DNA of 64,000 bases from Acidobacteriota bacterium (lineage in GTDB: Bacteria > Acidobacteriota > Vicinamibacteria > Vicinamibacterales > CAVVIG01). The number at the start of each line of letters is the position of its first letter. Within the stretch, counting starts at the first letter, position 1. The stretch is from contig QHWJ01000237.1 in assembly GCA_003222535.1 (NCBI GenBank), positions 1 through 64,000 of the forward strand, read 5' to 3'. The translations under genes and the position numbers were made by a program. Below the pieces are notes generated by a model, which saw nothing but the letters and a program-made list of their open reading frames with translations, made no database searches and was not told the DNA's origin. Below are positions 7,466 to 15,447 of this stretch, piece after piece.

Positions 7466-9526
7466 ATGCGGATGGCGACGCCAGGCAAACTTGATCGTTC
7501 TGCACGCGAAGCGCTCGGCGGTCCGGTGTCCGTCGTGGAGACGGCGTGCCCGCTCGATTGTCCCGATGCTTGCAGCCTCGCAGTCACGGTGCAGCAGGGC
7601 AAGGTGGTCACGATTGACGGCTCGCACAGGAACCCGGTGACGGACGGCTACATCTGCGCCAAGGTGCGGAAATTCGGCGAGCGCGTCTACGGGCCGGATC
7701 GGTTGCTGTATCCTGCGGTTCGCAGCGGACGCAAAGGCGCAGGCACGTTCAAGCGCGTGTCGTGGGACGAGGCGCTCGAGATGGTGGCCTCCCGGTTCGA
7801 GAAGGCCAAAGCGGAGACCGGCGGCGCCTCGATTCTTCCGTACTCCTACGGAGGATCCAACGGACTGCTCACCCAGGACAACATCGACGCGCAGCTCTGG
7901 CGTCGCTTCGGCACGTCGCGGCTCGCCCGCACGGTGTGCGCGGCGCCGACTGGCGCGGCGAACACGGCGTTATACGGCAAGATGCCGTCAATCACCTATC
8001 AGGACTATCCCGAGGCGCAACTGATCATCCTGTGGGGCGTGAATCCGTCCGCGTCCGGCATTCACCTCGTGCCGTACGTGCGCGAGGCGCAGAAGCGGGG
8101 GGCGACGCTCGTGGTGATCGATCCGCGGACGACGCCGCTGGCACGGTCGGCGAGTGTGCATCTCGCCGTCAAACCCGGCACCGACGTCGTCGTGGCGTTA
8201 GCCATTCACCGATACCTCTTCGCGAACGGGCACGCAGACGAGGCGTTCCTGCGAGCGCACACGCACGGGGCGGGCACGCTTTGCGAGCGCGCCGAGCCAT
8301 GGACGTTCGAGCGGGCGGCCGGCGTCGCCGGCGTCGACCCGGCTCTGCTCGAACGGGTCGCCGAGTTGTACGCCAGGAGCACGCCCGCCCTCGTGCGTTG
8401 CGGGTGGGGCCTCGAGCGGAATCGGAACGGCGGCAACGCCGCGATGGCCGTCCTCGCGCTGCCGGCGGTCGGCGGCAAGTTCGGTGTCCGCGGCGGCGGC
8501 TACTCGATGAGCAACTCCGCGTCGTGGAACATCGACCGCACGTGGATCGGCACGGCCGAGCCCGACACGCGTGTGGTGAACATGAACCATCTCGGGCGCG
8601 CGTTGACGGAGTACGACGACCCGGCCGTCAACGTGCTCTTCGTCTACAACTGCAATCCCGCGGTCACCGTTCCGGATCAGCGGCGCATCCTGCACGGTCT
8701 CGAGCGCGAGGATCTGTTCACGGTCGTCTTCGAGCAGGTGATGACGGATACCGCGTTGTACGCCGACGTCCTGCTGCCGGCGACGACGTTCCTCGAAGGC
8801 TACGATTTCGCGAAGGGCTACGGCCCGATCAGCCTGGATCTCGGGAAGGCGGTCATCGATGCGGTGGGCGAGGCACGCTCCAACGCGGATGTCTTCGGCG
8901 ACCTCTGCTCTCGCCTCGGCCTGTTGACCAGCGATGAGCCGGCGGGCGAGCTCGACCTGCTCGTCCACGTCCTCGACCGGCTGCCGGAGTCAATCGGCTC
9001 CGAGCTGCGCGCGGGCGGACTGCCGTCGCCGCCGTGCGGGTTTGCGCCGATCCAGTTCGTCGACGTCTTTCCGAACACGCCGGACCAGAAAGCCGATCTT
9101 TTCCCCGCCGCGCTGGATCCGGGCACGCCGATGGGCCTCTATCGTTTCCAGCCGGACCCGGCGACCGACCGTTATCCGCTTGCGTTGATCTCTCCCGCGA
9201 GCGAGCGGACGATCAGCTCGACGCTCGGCGAGCTGCCGCGGCCGGACGTCAAGCTCCTCATGCACCCAGACGACGCGCGGGCGAGGGGGCTGGCGGAGAA
9301 CGATCTCGTGCGGATCTTCAACGAGCTCGGCGAGGTGCACTGCACGCTCACCGTCGCGCCCGACGTCCGGCCGGGCACCGTCAGCCTGCCGAAAGGCACC
9401 TGGCGCCGCAGCACGCGGAACAACACGACGGGGACGGCCCTCGTGCCGGACACGCTCACGGATCTCGGCGGCGGGGCATGTTTCAATGACGCTCGCGTTC
9501 AGGTCGGCTCGCTCGCGAACGCATAG
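7466..9526 (+). CDS. Molybdopterin oxidoreductase with 4Fe-4S cluster (DMSO reductase superfamily)
   Basis: 686-residue cytoplasmic molybdopterin enzyme; no twin-arginine signal is seen. The N-terminal cluster ligands are CPLDCPDAC followed by the fourth cysteine in GYICAKVRKF. The bis-MGD fold follows: LIILWGVNPSASGIH, VIDPRTTPLARSA, RCGWGLERNRNGGNA, LFVYNCNPAVTVPDQ and the C-terminal beta barrel from about residue 570. It is close in size to the family of soluble anaerobic dehydrogenases without an iron-sulfur partner subunit; the substrate is unknown. A second in-frame ATG lies two codons downstream. The last residues run through GSLANA, with no operon partner. Confidence 0.9.
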   Translation: MRMATPGKLDRSAREALGGPVSVVETACPLDCPDACSLAVTVQQGKVVTIDGSHRNPVTDGYICAKVRKFGERVYGPDRLLYPAVRSGRKGAGTFKRVSWDEALEMVASRFEKAKAETGGASILPYSYGGSNGLLTQDNIDAQLWRRFGTSRLARTVCAAPTGAANTALYGKMPSITYQDYPEAQLIILWGVNPSASGIHLVPYVREAQKRGATLVVIDPRTTPLARSASVHLAVKPGTDVVVALAIHRYLFANGHADEAFLRAHTHGAGTLCERAEPWTFERAAGVAGVDPALLERVAELYARSTPALVRCGWGLERNRNGGNAAMAVLALPAVGGKFGVRGGGYSMSNSASWNIDRTWIGTAEPDTRVVNMNHLGRALTEYDDPAVNVLFVYNCNPAVTVPDQRRILHGLEREDLFTVVFEQVMTDTALYADVLLPATTFLEGYDFAKGYGPISLDLGKAVIDAVGEARSNADVFGDLCSRLGLLTSDEPAGELDLLVHVLDRLPESIGSELRAGGLPSPPCGFAPIQFVDVFPNTPDQKADLFPAALDPGTPMGLYRFQPDPATDRYPLALISPASERTISSTLGELPRPDVKLLMHPDDARARGLAENDLVRIFNELGEVHCTLTVAPDVRPGTVSLPKGTWRRSTRNNTTGTALVPDTLTDLGGGACFNDARVQVGSLANA

Positions 9527-9589
9527 CCACGAAACAGGCGAAACACACCAACCGAAAACCGCGACATCGTTCATGTCGAGCGCGAGCCT

Positions 9590-9690
9590 TTCACCCGAGC
9601 GTGCCTGGCGAACGTCGCCCGCCTCCGCGCGCCCGATGATTCGGCGAGCTGCGGCGAGGCTCGCCAAAGCGCCGAAGGCGCGACGGCGGC
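9590..9690. repeat. GC-rich repeat element (GAGCCTTTCACCC / GAGGCTCGCCAAAGCGCCGAAGGCG)
   Basis: Dense run of short inverted units (GCGAGCC, GGCGAAC, GGCGAGC, GAGGCTCGCC, GCGCCGAAGGCGC) between the molybdopterin gene and the decayed Omp85 gene. Similar GAAGGC/CCAGC text recurs at 54310-54400. I read it as one of the window's dispersed non-coding repeats; open frames across it are low-complexity Arg/Ala/Ser peptides. Confidence 0.45.
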
Positions 9691-9705
9691 AGCCATCAGC
9701 CATTC

Positions 9706-10070
9706 TTAGAACGCCTGTCCGATGCTGAAGTGAAAGCGGATGCGGCGTGTCTGGGCGTTTCCGTTCACGAGCAGTCCGGGCATCGGATTGAGCTGATAGC
9801 CCACGTCGATGCGCCTGGCGCCAACCGGCGTCTGATACCGGAATCCGGGACCGATCGCGTACCGCAGCTCGCCCCGCTCGAAGGCCCACGGATCGGCCCA
9901 CACGTTGCCGGCGTCGACGAACAGCACGCCGCCGAAGTTGCCACTCAGCATCGCGCGCAGCTCCGCGCTGAACGCCAGCATGCTGTCGCCGCCGATAGGG
10001 AGGCCGATCCGCAGGCAACGGCGGAAATTGCGAGGGCGACGAGGCCGAGAACGCGGACCTTGGCACACAT
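9706..10070 (-). pseudogene. Decayed Omp85 (BamA/TamA-type) outer membrane gene: signal peptide plus last barrel strands only
   Basis: The C-terminal 95 or so residues are a clear Omp85 barrel end: LSGNFGGVLFVDAGNVW, then RYAIGPGFRYQTPVGARRID, then VGYQLNP and a final RFHFSIGQAF with terminal Phe. Such proteins are normally 450-900 residues with POTRA or propeller domains. Immediately upstream, in a different frame, the ATG at 10070 starts MCAKVRVLGLVALAISAVAC, a good signal peptide. The simplest reading is a large internal deletion that joined the signal peptide and the last strands out of frame. Alternatively the signal-like peptide is chance. A read-through frame from 10134 exists but its N-terminal part has no family resemblance. 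Confidence 0.65.
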
Positions 10071-10198
10071 GGCTGTGACGAGAGGACCATAACCCGTGCC
10101 GGTGCCTTTCGCCTTCTGCTTTCCCTTTTAACATCCAACTTGACTGACTTCTGACGAACTTTTGAGTCTCGCGTGCGATGACGCCTTATCGACCGCGC

Positions 10199-11128
10199 TC
10201 AATGGCGCGCCGTTTGCCGCGCCTCCGCAGGAGCGCCTGGCGGGACGGCCCCTCCAAGCACGCTGAACGCAACAGTGCCCCTGCCTTTGCGTTTGACGTC
10301 GTACATCACTGCATCCGCGGCGTCGACCGCTTTTGCCACCGACACGTCCGGATTCAAGAATGTGACGACTCCAATGCTGAAGCCAACCTCCAACTTACTC
10401 GAGGTGAGAGCCTTCTGAAGCCCGCGAGCGAGGTTCGCGATAACCTCCTGCGCGCCGCGGTTGTCGGTACCGGGTAGGACCAGGGCGAATTCGTCGCCTC
10501 CAATCCGTGCCGCGGTGTCTGCCAGGCGCACTGAGTCTTTCAACACCCGGCCTGTCGTTCGCAGCACCCGATCTCCTTCGTTGTGACCATAAGTGTCGTT
10601 TACGGCCTTGAAGTTATTCAAGTCGACATAAGCAAGCGTGACCGCGGTCTGGTGACGCTGTGCAAGTGCAAGGTCGTGCTCCAGTCTGTCCTCGAACGCA
10701 CGACGGCCGTACAGTTCGGTCAAGCCGTCCGTCTCAGCCAGATGCCGCTGATGGAGAGAGCTGGCCCGGAGGGCAGTCAACAGCAAACTGGTGACGAGAC
10801 AGAATGCGAATCGGATGAACGCGTTCCAAATCGGGATTGTGTGATGAGAATACTGGCTGTCGGAAACGATGTCTGAGATGTACCAGCCAACGCCGAAAAT
10901 CAATGAGATGGCAACGCCCGCCCAACGTCCGACATACCAGGCTGCCACCGCGAATGGTCCGAGGTAGAAAAAGGAGACCGAGGCTGAGATTTCTTGTCCC
11001 GTGAAATAGTCCACACCTCCGATAACGACGACGCCGAAGGCTGCCAATCCCAACATCACGGCGCGAGCATGGCGATCCAGGGACCGATTCAAGAACGCTA
11101 GCGCACGTATCAGGCTTCGGCGGGTCAC
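10199..11128 (-). CDS. Membrane-anchored GGDEF diguanylate cyclase
   Basis: 309 residues. The N-terminal half has about four to five hydrophobic segments (VMLGLAAFGVVVIGG, FYLGPFAVAAWYVG, AISLIFGVGWYIS, FAFCLVTSLLLTAL), and the C-terminal half is a GGDEF domain making cyclic-di-GMP from GTP. The active site RIGGDEF is intact and the product-inhibition site RLAD lies five residues before it. Substrate region LNNFKAVNDTYGHNEGDRVL is present. The GTG start (11126-11128) overlaps the TGA stop of the OmpA-like gene (11125-11127) as GTGA, indicating translational coupling. The same frame is open upstream inside the OmpA gene but is only its shadow. Confidence 0.9.
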   Translation of the reverse strand: MTRRSLIRALAFLNRSLDRHARAVMLGLAAFGVVVIGGVDYFTGQEISASVSFFYLGPFAVAAWYVGRWAGVAISLIFGVGWYISDIVSDSQYSHHTIPIWNAFIRFAFCLVTSLLLTALRASSLHQRHLAETDGLTELYGRRAFEDRLEHDLALAQRHQTAVTLAYVDLNNFKAVNDTYGHNEGDRVLRTTGRVLKDSVRLADTAARIGGDEFALVLPGTDNRGAQEVIANLARGLQKALTSSKLEVGFSIGVVTFLNPDVSVAKAVDAADAVMYDVKRKGRGTVAFSVLGGAVPPGAPAEARQTARH

Positions 11129-12861
11129 CTCAAATTCACCACCAGCGCAGCGCGGCGGTTGAGCCGGCGCGTTTCTTCGCGCGAGTTGTCGTACTTCGGC
11201 CGCTCCTCGCCGTAACTCACCGTGCGCAGCCGGTCGGCCGTGACGCCGCGGCTCACCAGGTAGTCCTTGACGGCGTTCGCGCGGCGATCGCCGAGGGCGA
11301 GGTTGTATTCGGCCGTGCCGATGCTGCAGGTGTGGCCTTCGATCTCGACCCGCAACGTCGCGTTCTCCCGCATGGCCGTGACCGCCTCGTCCAGCACCCG
11401 GGTCGCTTCCGGCCGCAGCGAGTAGCGGTCGAAGTCGAAATACACGTCCTCGAATGTGTAGGTCCGCACCGGCGGCCGCGTCACCTGGATGTTGACGGTG
11501 TCGGACGCCGTCTTGTTGTCGGTCGGGCACGTCACGGTGACCGTCACCGGCACGCTGCCTTCCTGCTGCGGCGCCGTCCACAGCGTCTGCCGTTCCGCCG
11601 GCTGCGCCAGCGTACCGATCGGTGCGGTCCACCGATACGTGACGGAGCAGCTCGTCGAGTCCTGCACGGTCGCGGTCACCGTGGAGCTCTTGCCCACCTC
11701 CACTGAACATGGATTGCAATCCGCTTTCACGGTCAGGTTGTGCACCGGCGCCGGCAGCGGCGGCGGGGGTGGCGGCGGCGGCGGCGGGGGCGGCGGCGGC
11801 ACCCAGACTCGCACGCCCGGGTGATACCCGATCCGGAACTGCCAGTCGTAATAGTCGCCGAGGAGATCACCGGTGTCGGTGAAGCGCGTGTCGCGCGCCT
11901 TCGAGGGCACATTCCAGCTCGCACCGGCGCCGAAGAAGAAACCTTTCTTCGACTGGACTGTAAGGCCGACGGTCGCCCGCGTGATGTGCTCCGTGTCGGA
12001 TAGCAGCGGCGAGATGGTTCCATCGGTGCCGACGATGCGCGAACCTGTAATCGTCGCGCTGTCGCCCGACGGCACGTAGCCGTTCAGCTCGCCGGTGACC
12101 CGCACGATATTGCGGGATGGGAAGCCAATGCCGGTTCCCCAGCGGAACGCACCCTGGGCGGTATCGAAGCCGTCGGGCTTGCCGCGGAACTCGTAACCGC
12201 CGAAGCCGGCCCACTCGACCGTCCGCGCGAGCTCCTTGCTCGCGATCAGGTCCACCGAGACGTCGGCCTTGCCCGTGCCGTTGCCGGCGTCCTTGTCGGC
12301 GGTCGGCAGCTTGACCATCCCGCGCAGCGCGATCGCGGCCGGATTGAGGCGATACTCGGACCACAGGTTGAGCTTGGCGCCGGCGTAAAAGTCGCCGAGG
12401 TTATCGCCGGTCCAATGCTGGTTCACGCGCGGATAGCGGTCGATTACTCCGCCGAGGCTCGAGTCGTTGATGAAGAGCGGGTATGTGTCCCGGTCGATGC
12501 GCGTGTCGAAGAGGAAGGCGCCAAAGATCTCCGCGCGATCGCCGACGCCGACGCCGAACGTGCCGTCGAAGTCGCCGACGTTGGTGTACCCCTGCACCCA
12601 GTTCGTGCCGCGCCGATACCCGCTAACCGACCACCTTCCGCGGGGCAGCACTTCGGCGGTGGGCACAAACCACAACCCAGTGTCGCCGAAGAACGTCGTC
12701 GTGGCCGGTCGTGTTTGGTCCGCCGTTGCGGTCGACGAGGACTGTGTTTGGCTGGTGGTGGGACTCTGCCCCGTGGATGTCCCTGAAGACCCTGTTTGTC
12801 CGCGGGCGCTCGCTGCTGCAACGAGCGCCAGCAGACAGACCATGGCTGCGCGTCTTGCCAT
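11125..12861 (-). CDS. OmpA-like outer membrane protein with polyproline linker
   Basis: 578 residues. Signal peptide (residues 1-21) followed by a Ser/Thr/Gln-rich stretch, a predicted beta-barrel region (about 55-345, alternating strands such as GRWSVSGYRRGTNWVQG), a run of about 15 prolines near residue 355, an Ig-like segment with CNPCSVEVGKSSTVTATV, and a C-terminal OmpA/Pal peptidoglycan-binding domain (about 465-578: VYFDFDRYSLRPEATRVLDE, EGHTCSIGTAEYNLALGDRR, RRAALVV). It probably ties the outer membrane to the wall. It is the first gene of a coupled pair with the GGDEF cyclase. Confidence 0.9.
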   Translation of the reverse strand: MARRAAMVCLLALVAAASARGQTGSSGTSTGQSPTTSQTQSSSTATADQTRPATTTFFGDTGLWFVPTAEVLPRGRWSVSGYRRGTNWVQGYTNVGDFDGTFGVGVGDRAEIFGAFLFDTRIDRDTYPLFINDSSLGGVIDRYPRVNQHWTGDNLGDFYAGAKLNLWSEYRLNPAAIALRGMVKLPTADKDAGNGTGKADVSVDLIASKELARTVEWAGFGGYEFRGKPDGFDTAQGAFRWGTGIGFPSRNIVRVTGELNGYVPSGDSATITGSRIVGTDGTISPLLSDTEHITRATVGLTVQSKKGFFFGAGASWNVPSKARDTRFTDTGDLLGDYYDWQFRIGYHPGVRVWVPPPPPPPPPPPPPPLPAPVHNLTVKADCNPCSVEVGKSSTVTATVQDSTSCSVTYRWTAPIGTLAQPAERQTLWTAPQQEGSVPVTVTVTCPTDNKTASDTVNIQVTRPPVRTYTFEDVYFDFDRYSLRPEATRVLDEAVTAMRENATLRVEIEGHTCSIGTAEYNLALGDRRANAVKDYLVSRGVTADRLRTVSYGEERPKYDNSREETRRLNRRAALVVNLR

Positions 12862-12905
12862 TGTTGGTCGCCTCCAAAGTCGCCGTCAGCGATCGAGCGT
12901 GTCGT

Positions 12906-13166
12906 TCATTCACCACGATTCGTAGCCCCGCCGTCATCGGCGGCTTCGGGACCCGGCGTCGCGTCCGACGGGACGACGAGGCGACCCCTCCCGCCACGGC
13001 TGACCTGGCCGCCTTTCCGGCCTGCGTTGCGGGCTTCGTCTGCGGTCCACTCATGGGCCGTGCCCTTTTCGTGCGCCGCCCGCCCCCCTTTGCTCGCGAT
13101 CTCCCGCTGCTTTTCGGCGGACATCGACGCGAACCCTCGTCGCTCTTTGCGTTCTGATGTATTCAC
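12906..13166 (-). CDS. KGG-motif general stress protein (YciG/Con-10 type)
   Basis: 86 residues, very hydrophilic. It has the two KGG motifs of this family: RGFASMSAEKQREIASKGG at about 10-28, then the second in ARNAGRKGGQVSRGG, with the conserved HEKGTAHEW between. Family members are small stress-induced proteins, found in bacteria and related to fungal conidiation proteins; their mechanism is unknown. The gene lies downstream of the spacer at 13167-13558 and upstream of the OmpA-like gene, with 44 nt between them, so cotranscription is possible. Confidence 0.85.
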   Translation of the reverse strand: MNTSERKERRGFASMSAEKQREIASKGGRAAHEKGTAHEWTADEARNAGRKGGQVSRGGRGRLVVPSDATPGPEAADDGGATNRGE

Positions 13167-13558
13167 CGCTAGGCCCTCCGTCTATTTACTGACACGGCAT
13201 TCGAATCGCGTGCTCCCGTGCAGTACCAACGCTGCCCCATAAGTCATCAAAGTCTGTGCCCGTCGGGACGTTTGGCCCTTTACCGTAAATGCTTGATTTA
13301 GTGACGATTTCGCGCGGGGTCGCGAAACACAGGGGCGCAGTGTTGCAGCAGTTTGCTACAGAAGGGCTGGTAAAGGTAGCGATTGACTGTCGAGTTTGCC
13401 CCTAACAGCCGGTGGTAGGGAATCTCGAGACTCGGAGGGGATCTGATTCTGTTCGCCTGGCAGCCGAATGCCCTAAATTGCCCGTCGATCGGCAGACGTT
13501 GGCCAGCCGATTCCCCTTGGTTTGCGCGGGCTCTGGCGCGAGGCCTGGGAGCGGCGGG
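13167..13558. other. 392-bp spacer with lower GC; one strong small hairpin
   Basis: No gene is recognised. It contains TTTCGCG (13308-13314) paired with CGCGAAA (13321-13327) around a 6-nt loop, and a comparatively AT-rich stretch (13270-13305) that could hold the promoter of the stress gene on the minus strand. No sigma-factor consensus is convincing enough to call. Confidence 0.35.
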
Positions 13559-13894
13559 CTATTTGGACTGCTGCGGCACGTAACCAGGCGGCAGCGCGGC
13601 GCCGTCGCCGAAGAAGAAATCCTCCATGTGCTTGGCGACGAGATCCTGTGCTTCCTTCTGCCACGGCATGAGCCGGTACTCGTTGAGGATCATCTTCATG
13701 CGCTCCTCCCAGAGCTTCCAGGCATCTTTCGAGACGTGGTCGAAAATGCGCTGACCGAGCTCGCCGGGCCACGGCACCGAATCGAGGCCGGGCAGCTCCT
13801 TCTGGAATTTCACGCACATGACCTTGCGGCCGCTCTCGTTGCCGGCGGCGCCGGACGGGGCCGAGTGTGAGGTATGTCCGCAGGAATCAGCCAT
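13559..13894 (-). CDS. yggX: YggX family Fe(II)-trafficking / oxidative damage protection protein
   Basis: 111 residues, of which the last 86 match YggX closely: MCVKFQKELPGLDSVPWPGE, then ISKDAW-like VSKDAWKLWEERMKMILNEY, then RLMPWQKEAQDLVAKHMEDF and FFGDGAALPPGY. The family protects iron-sulfur enzymes and is proposed to handle labile ferrous iron. The typical protein starts at the internal MCVKF; here the ATG at 13894 adds about 25 residues containing SCGHTSH, possibly an extra metal site. Either start is possible. It is the last of the co-directional run radical SAM, ATP-grasp, yggX. Confidence 0.88.
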   Translation of the reverse strand: MADSCGHTSHSAPSGAAGNESGRKVMCVKFQKELPGLDSVPWPGELGQRIFDHVSKDAWKLWEERMKMILNEYRLMPWQKEAQDLVAKHMEDFFFGDGAALPPGYVPQQSK

Positions 13895-14027
13895 GGTGCA
13901 GATTGTAGTGTATTTGCGTCCGGGACCATGTCCGACGCTCCCGGTAAGCGGGCTCCGGCGAAAAGCGGGCCGAATTCGCGAGTCGTTCCGCGCGAAGCGC
14001 GGCTGCTACGAGCCCGCGAGGCACGCC

Positions 14028-15356
14028 TCAAACGGGCGCCTCGGTGAGTACCGGGAATTCCGGATCGATGGCGAATGCGAGGCGCGCGTGCGCTGTACGC
14101 AAGGCTTGCTCGACGCCGGCTGCGCGATCGGCGCGCGCGAAAATAAATCCGAGGTAGCTCGCGCCTTCGGGCAGCGGCAGCAGCAGCTGATCCACCTTCG
14201 CCGTGATGAGGACGTCCTCCACACCGGGCGCCTGACGAGCGGCGTCGATGCCTTGCACGCCGCGGAAGATACCGCGCCGTGGAATCGGGATCATCATGAC
14301 GCCCGACGCATCACTCTCGCGGCGCCACGCGCCGGGATTTTCGCCGAGCGCGTGACGCAGGAGAAGTTCCTCCAACGAGATGGCGGATTGCGGATTGGAG
14401 ATCGCGGATTGGAGACGAAGCGCTCGCGCGCAGAGGCCGCCAATGGGGCGAGCCGCCACCTCCAGTACGAAGACCTCGGCCTGCCCGGATCCTGTCGACG
14501 GGTTCACCCGGCATTCCGCGTGAACGGGACCGTGATGGAGGCCGATGGCGTCGGCGGCGCTGGCCACGGTGGAAACGATCCGGGTCTGTACGTCCGCCGG
14601 GGCGGATGACGGGGTGACGTAAATCGTCTCCTCGAAGAATGGGCCGTCCAGCGGGTCGGGCTTGTCGAAGATCGCGAGCACGTTCAACGCGCCGCGATGC
14701 AGCAGCCCTTCAACCGCGTACTCGCGTCCGGGGATGAAACCCTCGACCAGCACCGTGTCGTGCGCTTCGTTGCGCTCGGCGCGAACCTCGCGCGTCCGCA
14801 TGAGCGCGCGAAGGCGTTCGAGCGCCGCGCGAAACGTCGACGGATCATCCGCGCGCATCACCCCTCGGCTCCCCGAGAGGGCCACAGGCTTCACGATGCA
14901 CGGATAGGTCAATGGTGCCCTGTCAAGGGCTGAGGGCTGGGGGCTGAGGGCTGAGGACTGAGGGTCGATGGCCACTGGAAAGAACCACGGGACCGGCAAG
15001 CCGGCGTCGCGCAAACGTTCGCGCGTGAGCTGTTTGTGCCGCGCAATCGCCGCGGCTTCCGGCGGATGACCCGGCAGGCCGAACGCCTGCGCCACGCGCG
15101 CGCCGATGACCGTGGGCAGATCGCCGACCACCAGCACGCCGTCGATCGGGCGCGCCTTCGCCACCTGGACGATCGCGGCCACCGACGCGTCTTCGTCGTA
15201 GAACCGAATCGGGATTGCGTGGTCCTGCCAGGGATCCTCGATCAGGTGACACCGATCCGTCGCGAAGACGAGATCCACCCCGAGCCGTTCGGCGGCTTCG
15301 CCGAATGCGCGCGTCTGATAGCCGGTCGTCGTCGCCAATAGAAGAACACGTGTCAT
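14028..15356 (-). CDS. ATP-grasp domain protein, carboxylate-amine ligase-like, with three in-frame repeat insertions
   Basis: 442 residues. Pre-ATP-grasp domain (MTRVLLLATTTGYQTRAFGE, IDGVLVVGDLPTVIGARVAQ), ATP-grasp core (YPCIVKPVALSGSRGVMRAD, VLVEGFIPGREYAVEGLL, FVLEVAARPIGGLC) and a C-terminal lid domain, as in enzymes that join an acyl phosphate to an amine. Substrates unknown. Three stretches look like genomic repeats translated in frame: SSALSPQPSALD (14925-14970), NPSTGSGQAE (14479-14506) and LQSAISNPQSAISLEE (14368-14416); all sit at surface-loop-like places between conserved blocks. It follows the radical SAM gene by 91 nt in the same direction, so the two may act in one pathway. 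Confidence 0.85.
   Translation of the reverse strand: MTRVLLLATTTGYQTRAFGEAAERLGVDLVFATDRCHLIEDPWQDHAIPIRFYDEDASVAAIVQVAKARPIDGVLVVGDLPTVIGARVAQAFGLPGHPPEAAAIARHKQLTRERLRDAGLPVPWFFPVAIDPQSSALSPQPSALDRAPLTYPCIVKPVALSGSRGVMRADDPSTFRAALERLRALMRTREVRAERNEAHDTVLVEGFIPGREYAVEGLLHRGALNVLAIFDKPDPLDGPFFEETIYVTPSSAPADVQTRIVSTVASAADAIGLHHGPVHAECRVNPSTGSGQAEVFVLEVAARPIGGLCARALRLQSAISNPQSAISLEELLLRHALGENPGAWRRESDASGVMMIPIPRRGIFRGVQGIDAARQAPGVEDVLITAKVDQLLLPLPEGASYLGFIFARADRAAGVEQALRTAHARLAFAIDPEFPVLTEAPV
14368..14416. repeat. In-frame GCGGATTGGAGATC phrase repeat inside the ATP-grasp gene
   Basis: Three near-copies of GCGGATTG(C/G)GGATTGGAGA-like text, read on the minus strand as QSAISNPQSAIS. It interrupts the region after the conserved ARPIGG block without breaking the frame. 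Confidence 0.7.
14479..14506. repeat. In-frame CCTGCCC...CTGTCGACGGG palindromic repeat copy
   Basis: A diverged copy of the repeat otherwise seen as CCTGCCCTGAGC(TTG/GAA)GTCGAAGGG at 15549-15599, 22140-22198 and 39097-39120. Read in frame as NPSTGSGQAE within a strand-rich conserved block of the ATP-grasp protein. Confidence 0.6.
14925..14970. repeat. In-frame GGGCTGAGGGCTGA phrase repeat inside the ATP-grasp gene
   Basis: Five or six near-tandem copies of GGGCTGA/GGACTGA, the same phrase family as the spacer repeat at 15358-15401. Read on the minus strand as SSALSPQPSALD. Confidence 0.7.
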
Positions 15357-15357
15357 G

Positions 15358-15443
15358 GCTCAGGGCTGAGGGCTAATGGCTATAGGTTGATGGTTGCTGG
15401 TGGTCCATTTCACCATTGCCATCAGCCATGAGCCATCGGCCAT
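15358..15443. repeat. Inverted phrase repeat filling the radical SAM / ATP-grasp spacer
   Basis: Left arm of GGGCTGA/ATGGCTATAGG/TTGATGG units (15358-15401) and right arm of CCATCAGCCATGAGCCATCGGCCAT units (15411-15443) form an imperfect hairpin. It begins just past the stop codon of the selenoprotein frame and ends at the ATP-grasp start codon. Confidence 0.7.
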
Positions 15444-15447
15444 GTCG

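Noticed and set aside
9486-9728. Frame across the 9590-9690 repeat
   Set aside because: Composition is Arg/Ala/Ser low complexity, produced by the repeat; the same kind of peptide would arise from any copy of that element.
11740-11810. Glycine-run plus-strand peptide opposite the OmpA gene
   Set aside because: It is only the antisense reading of the polyproline linker.
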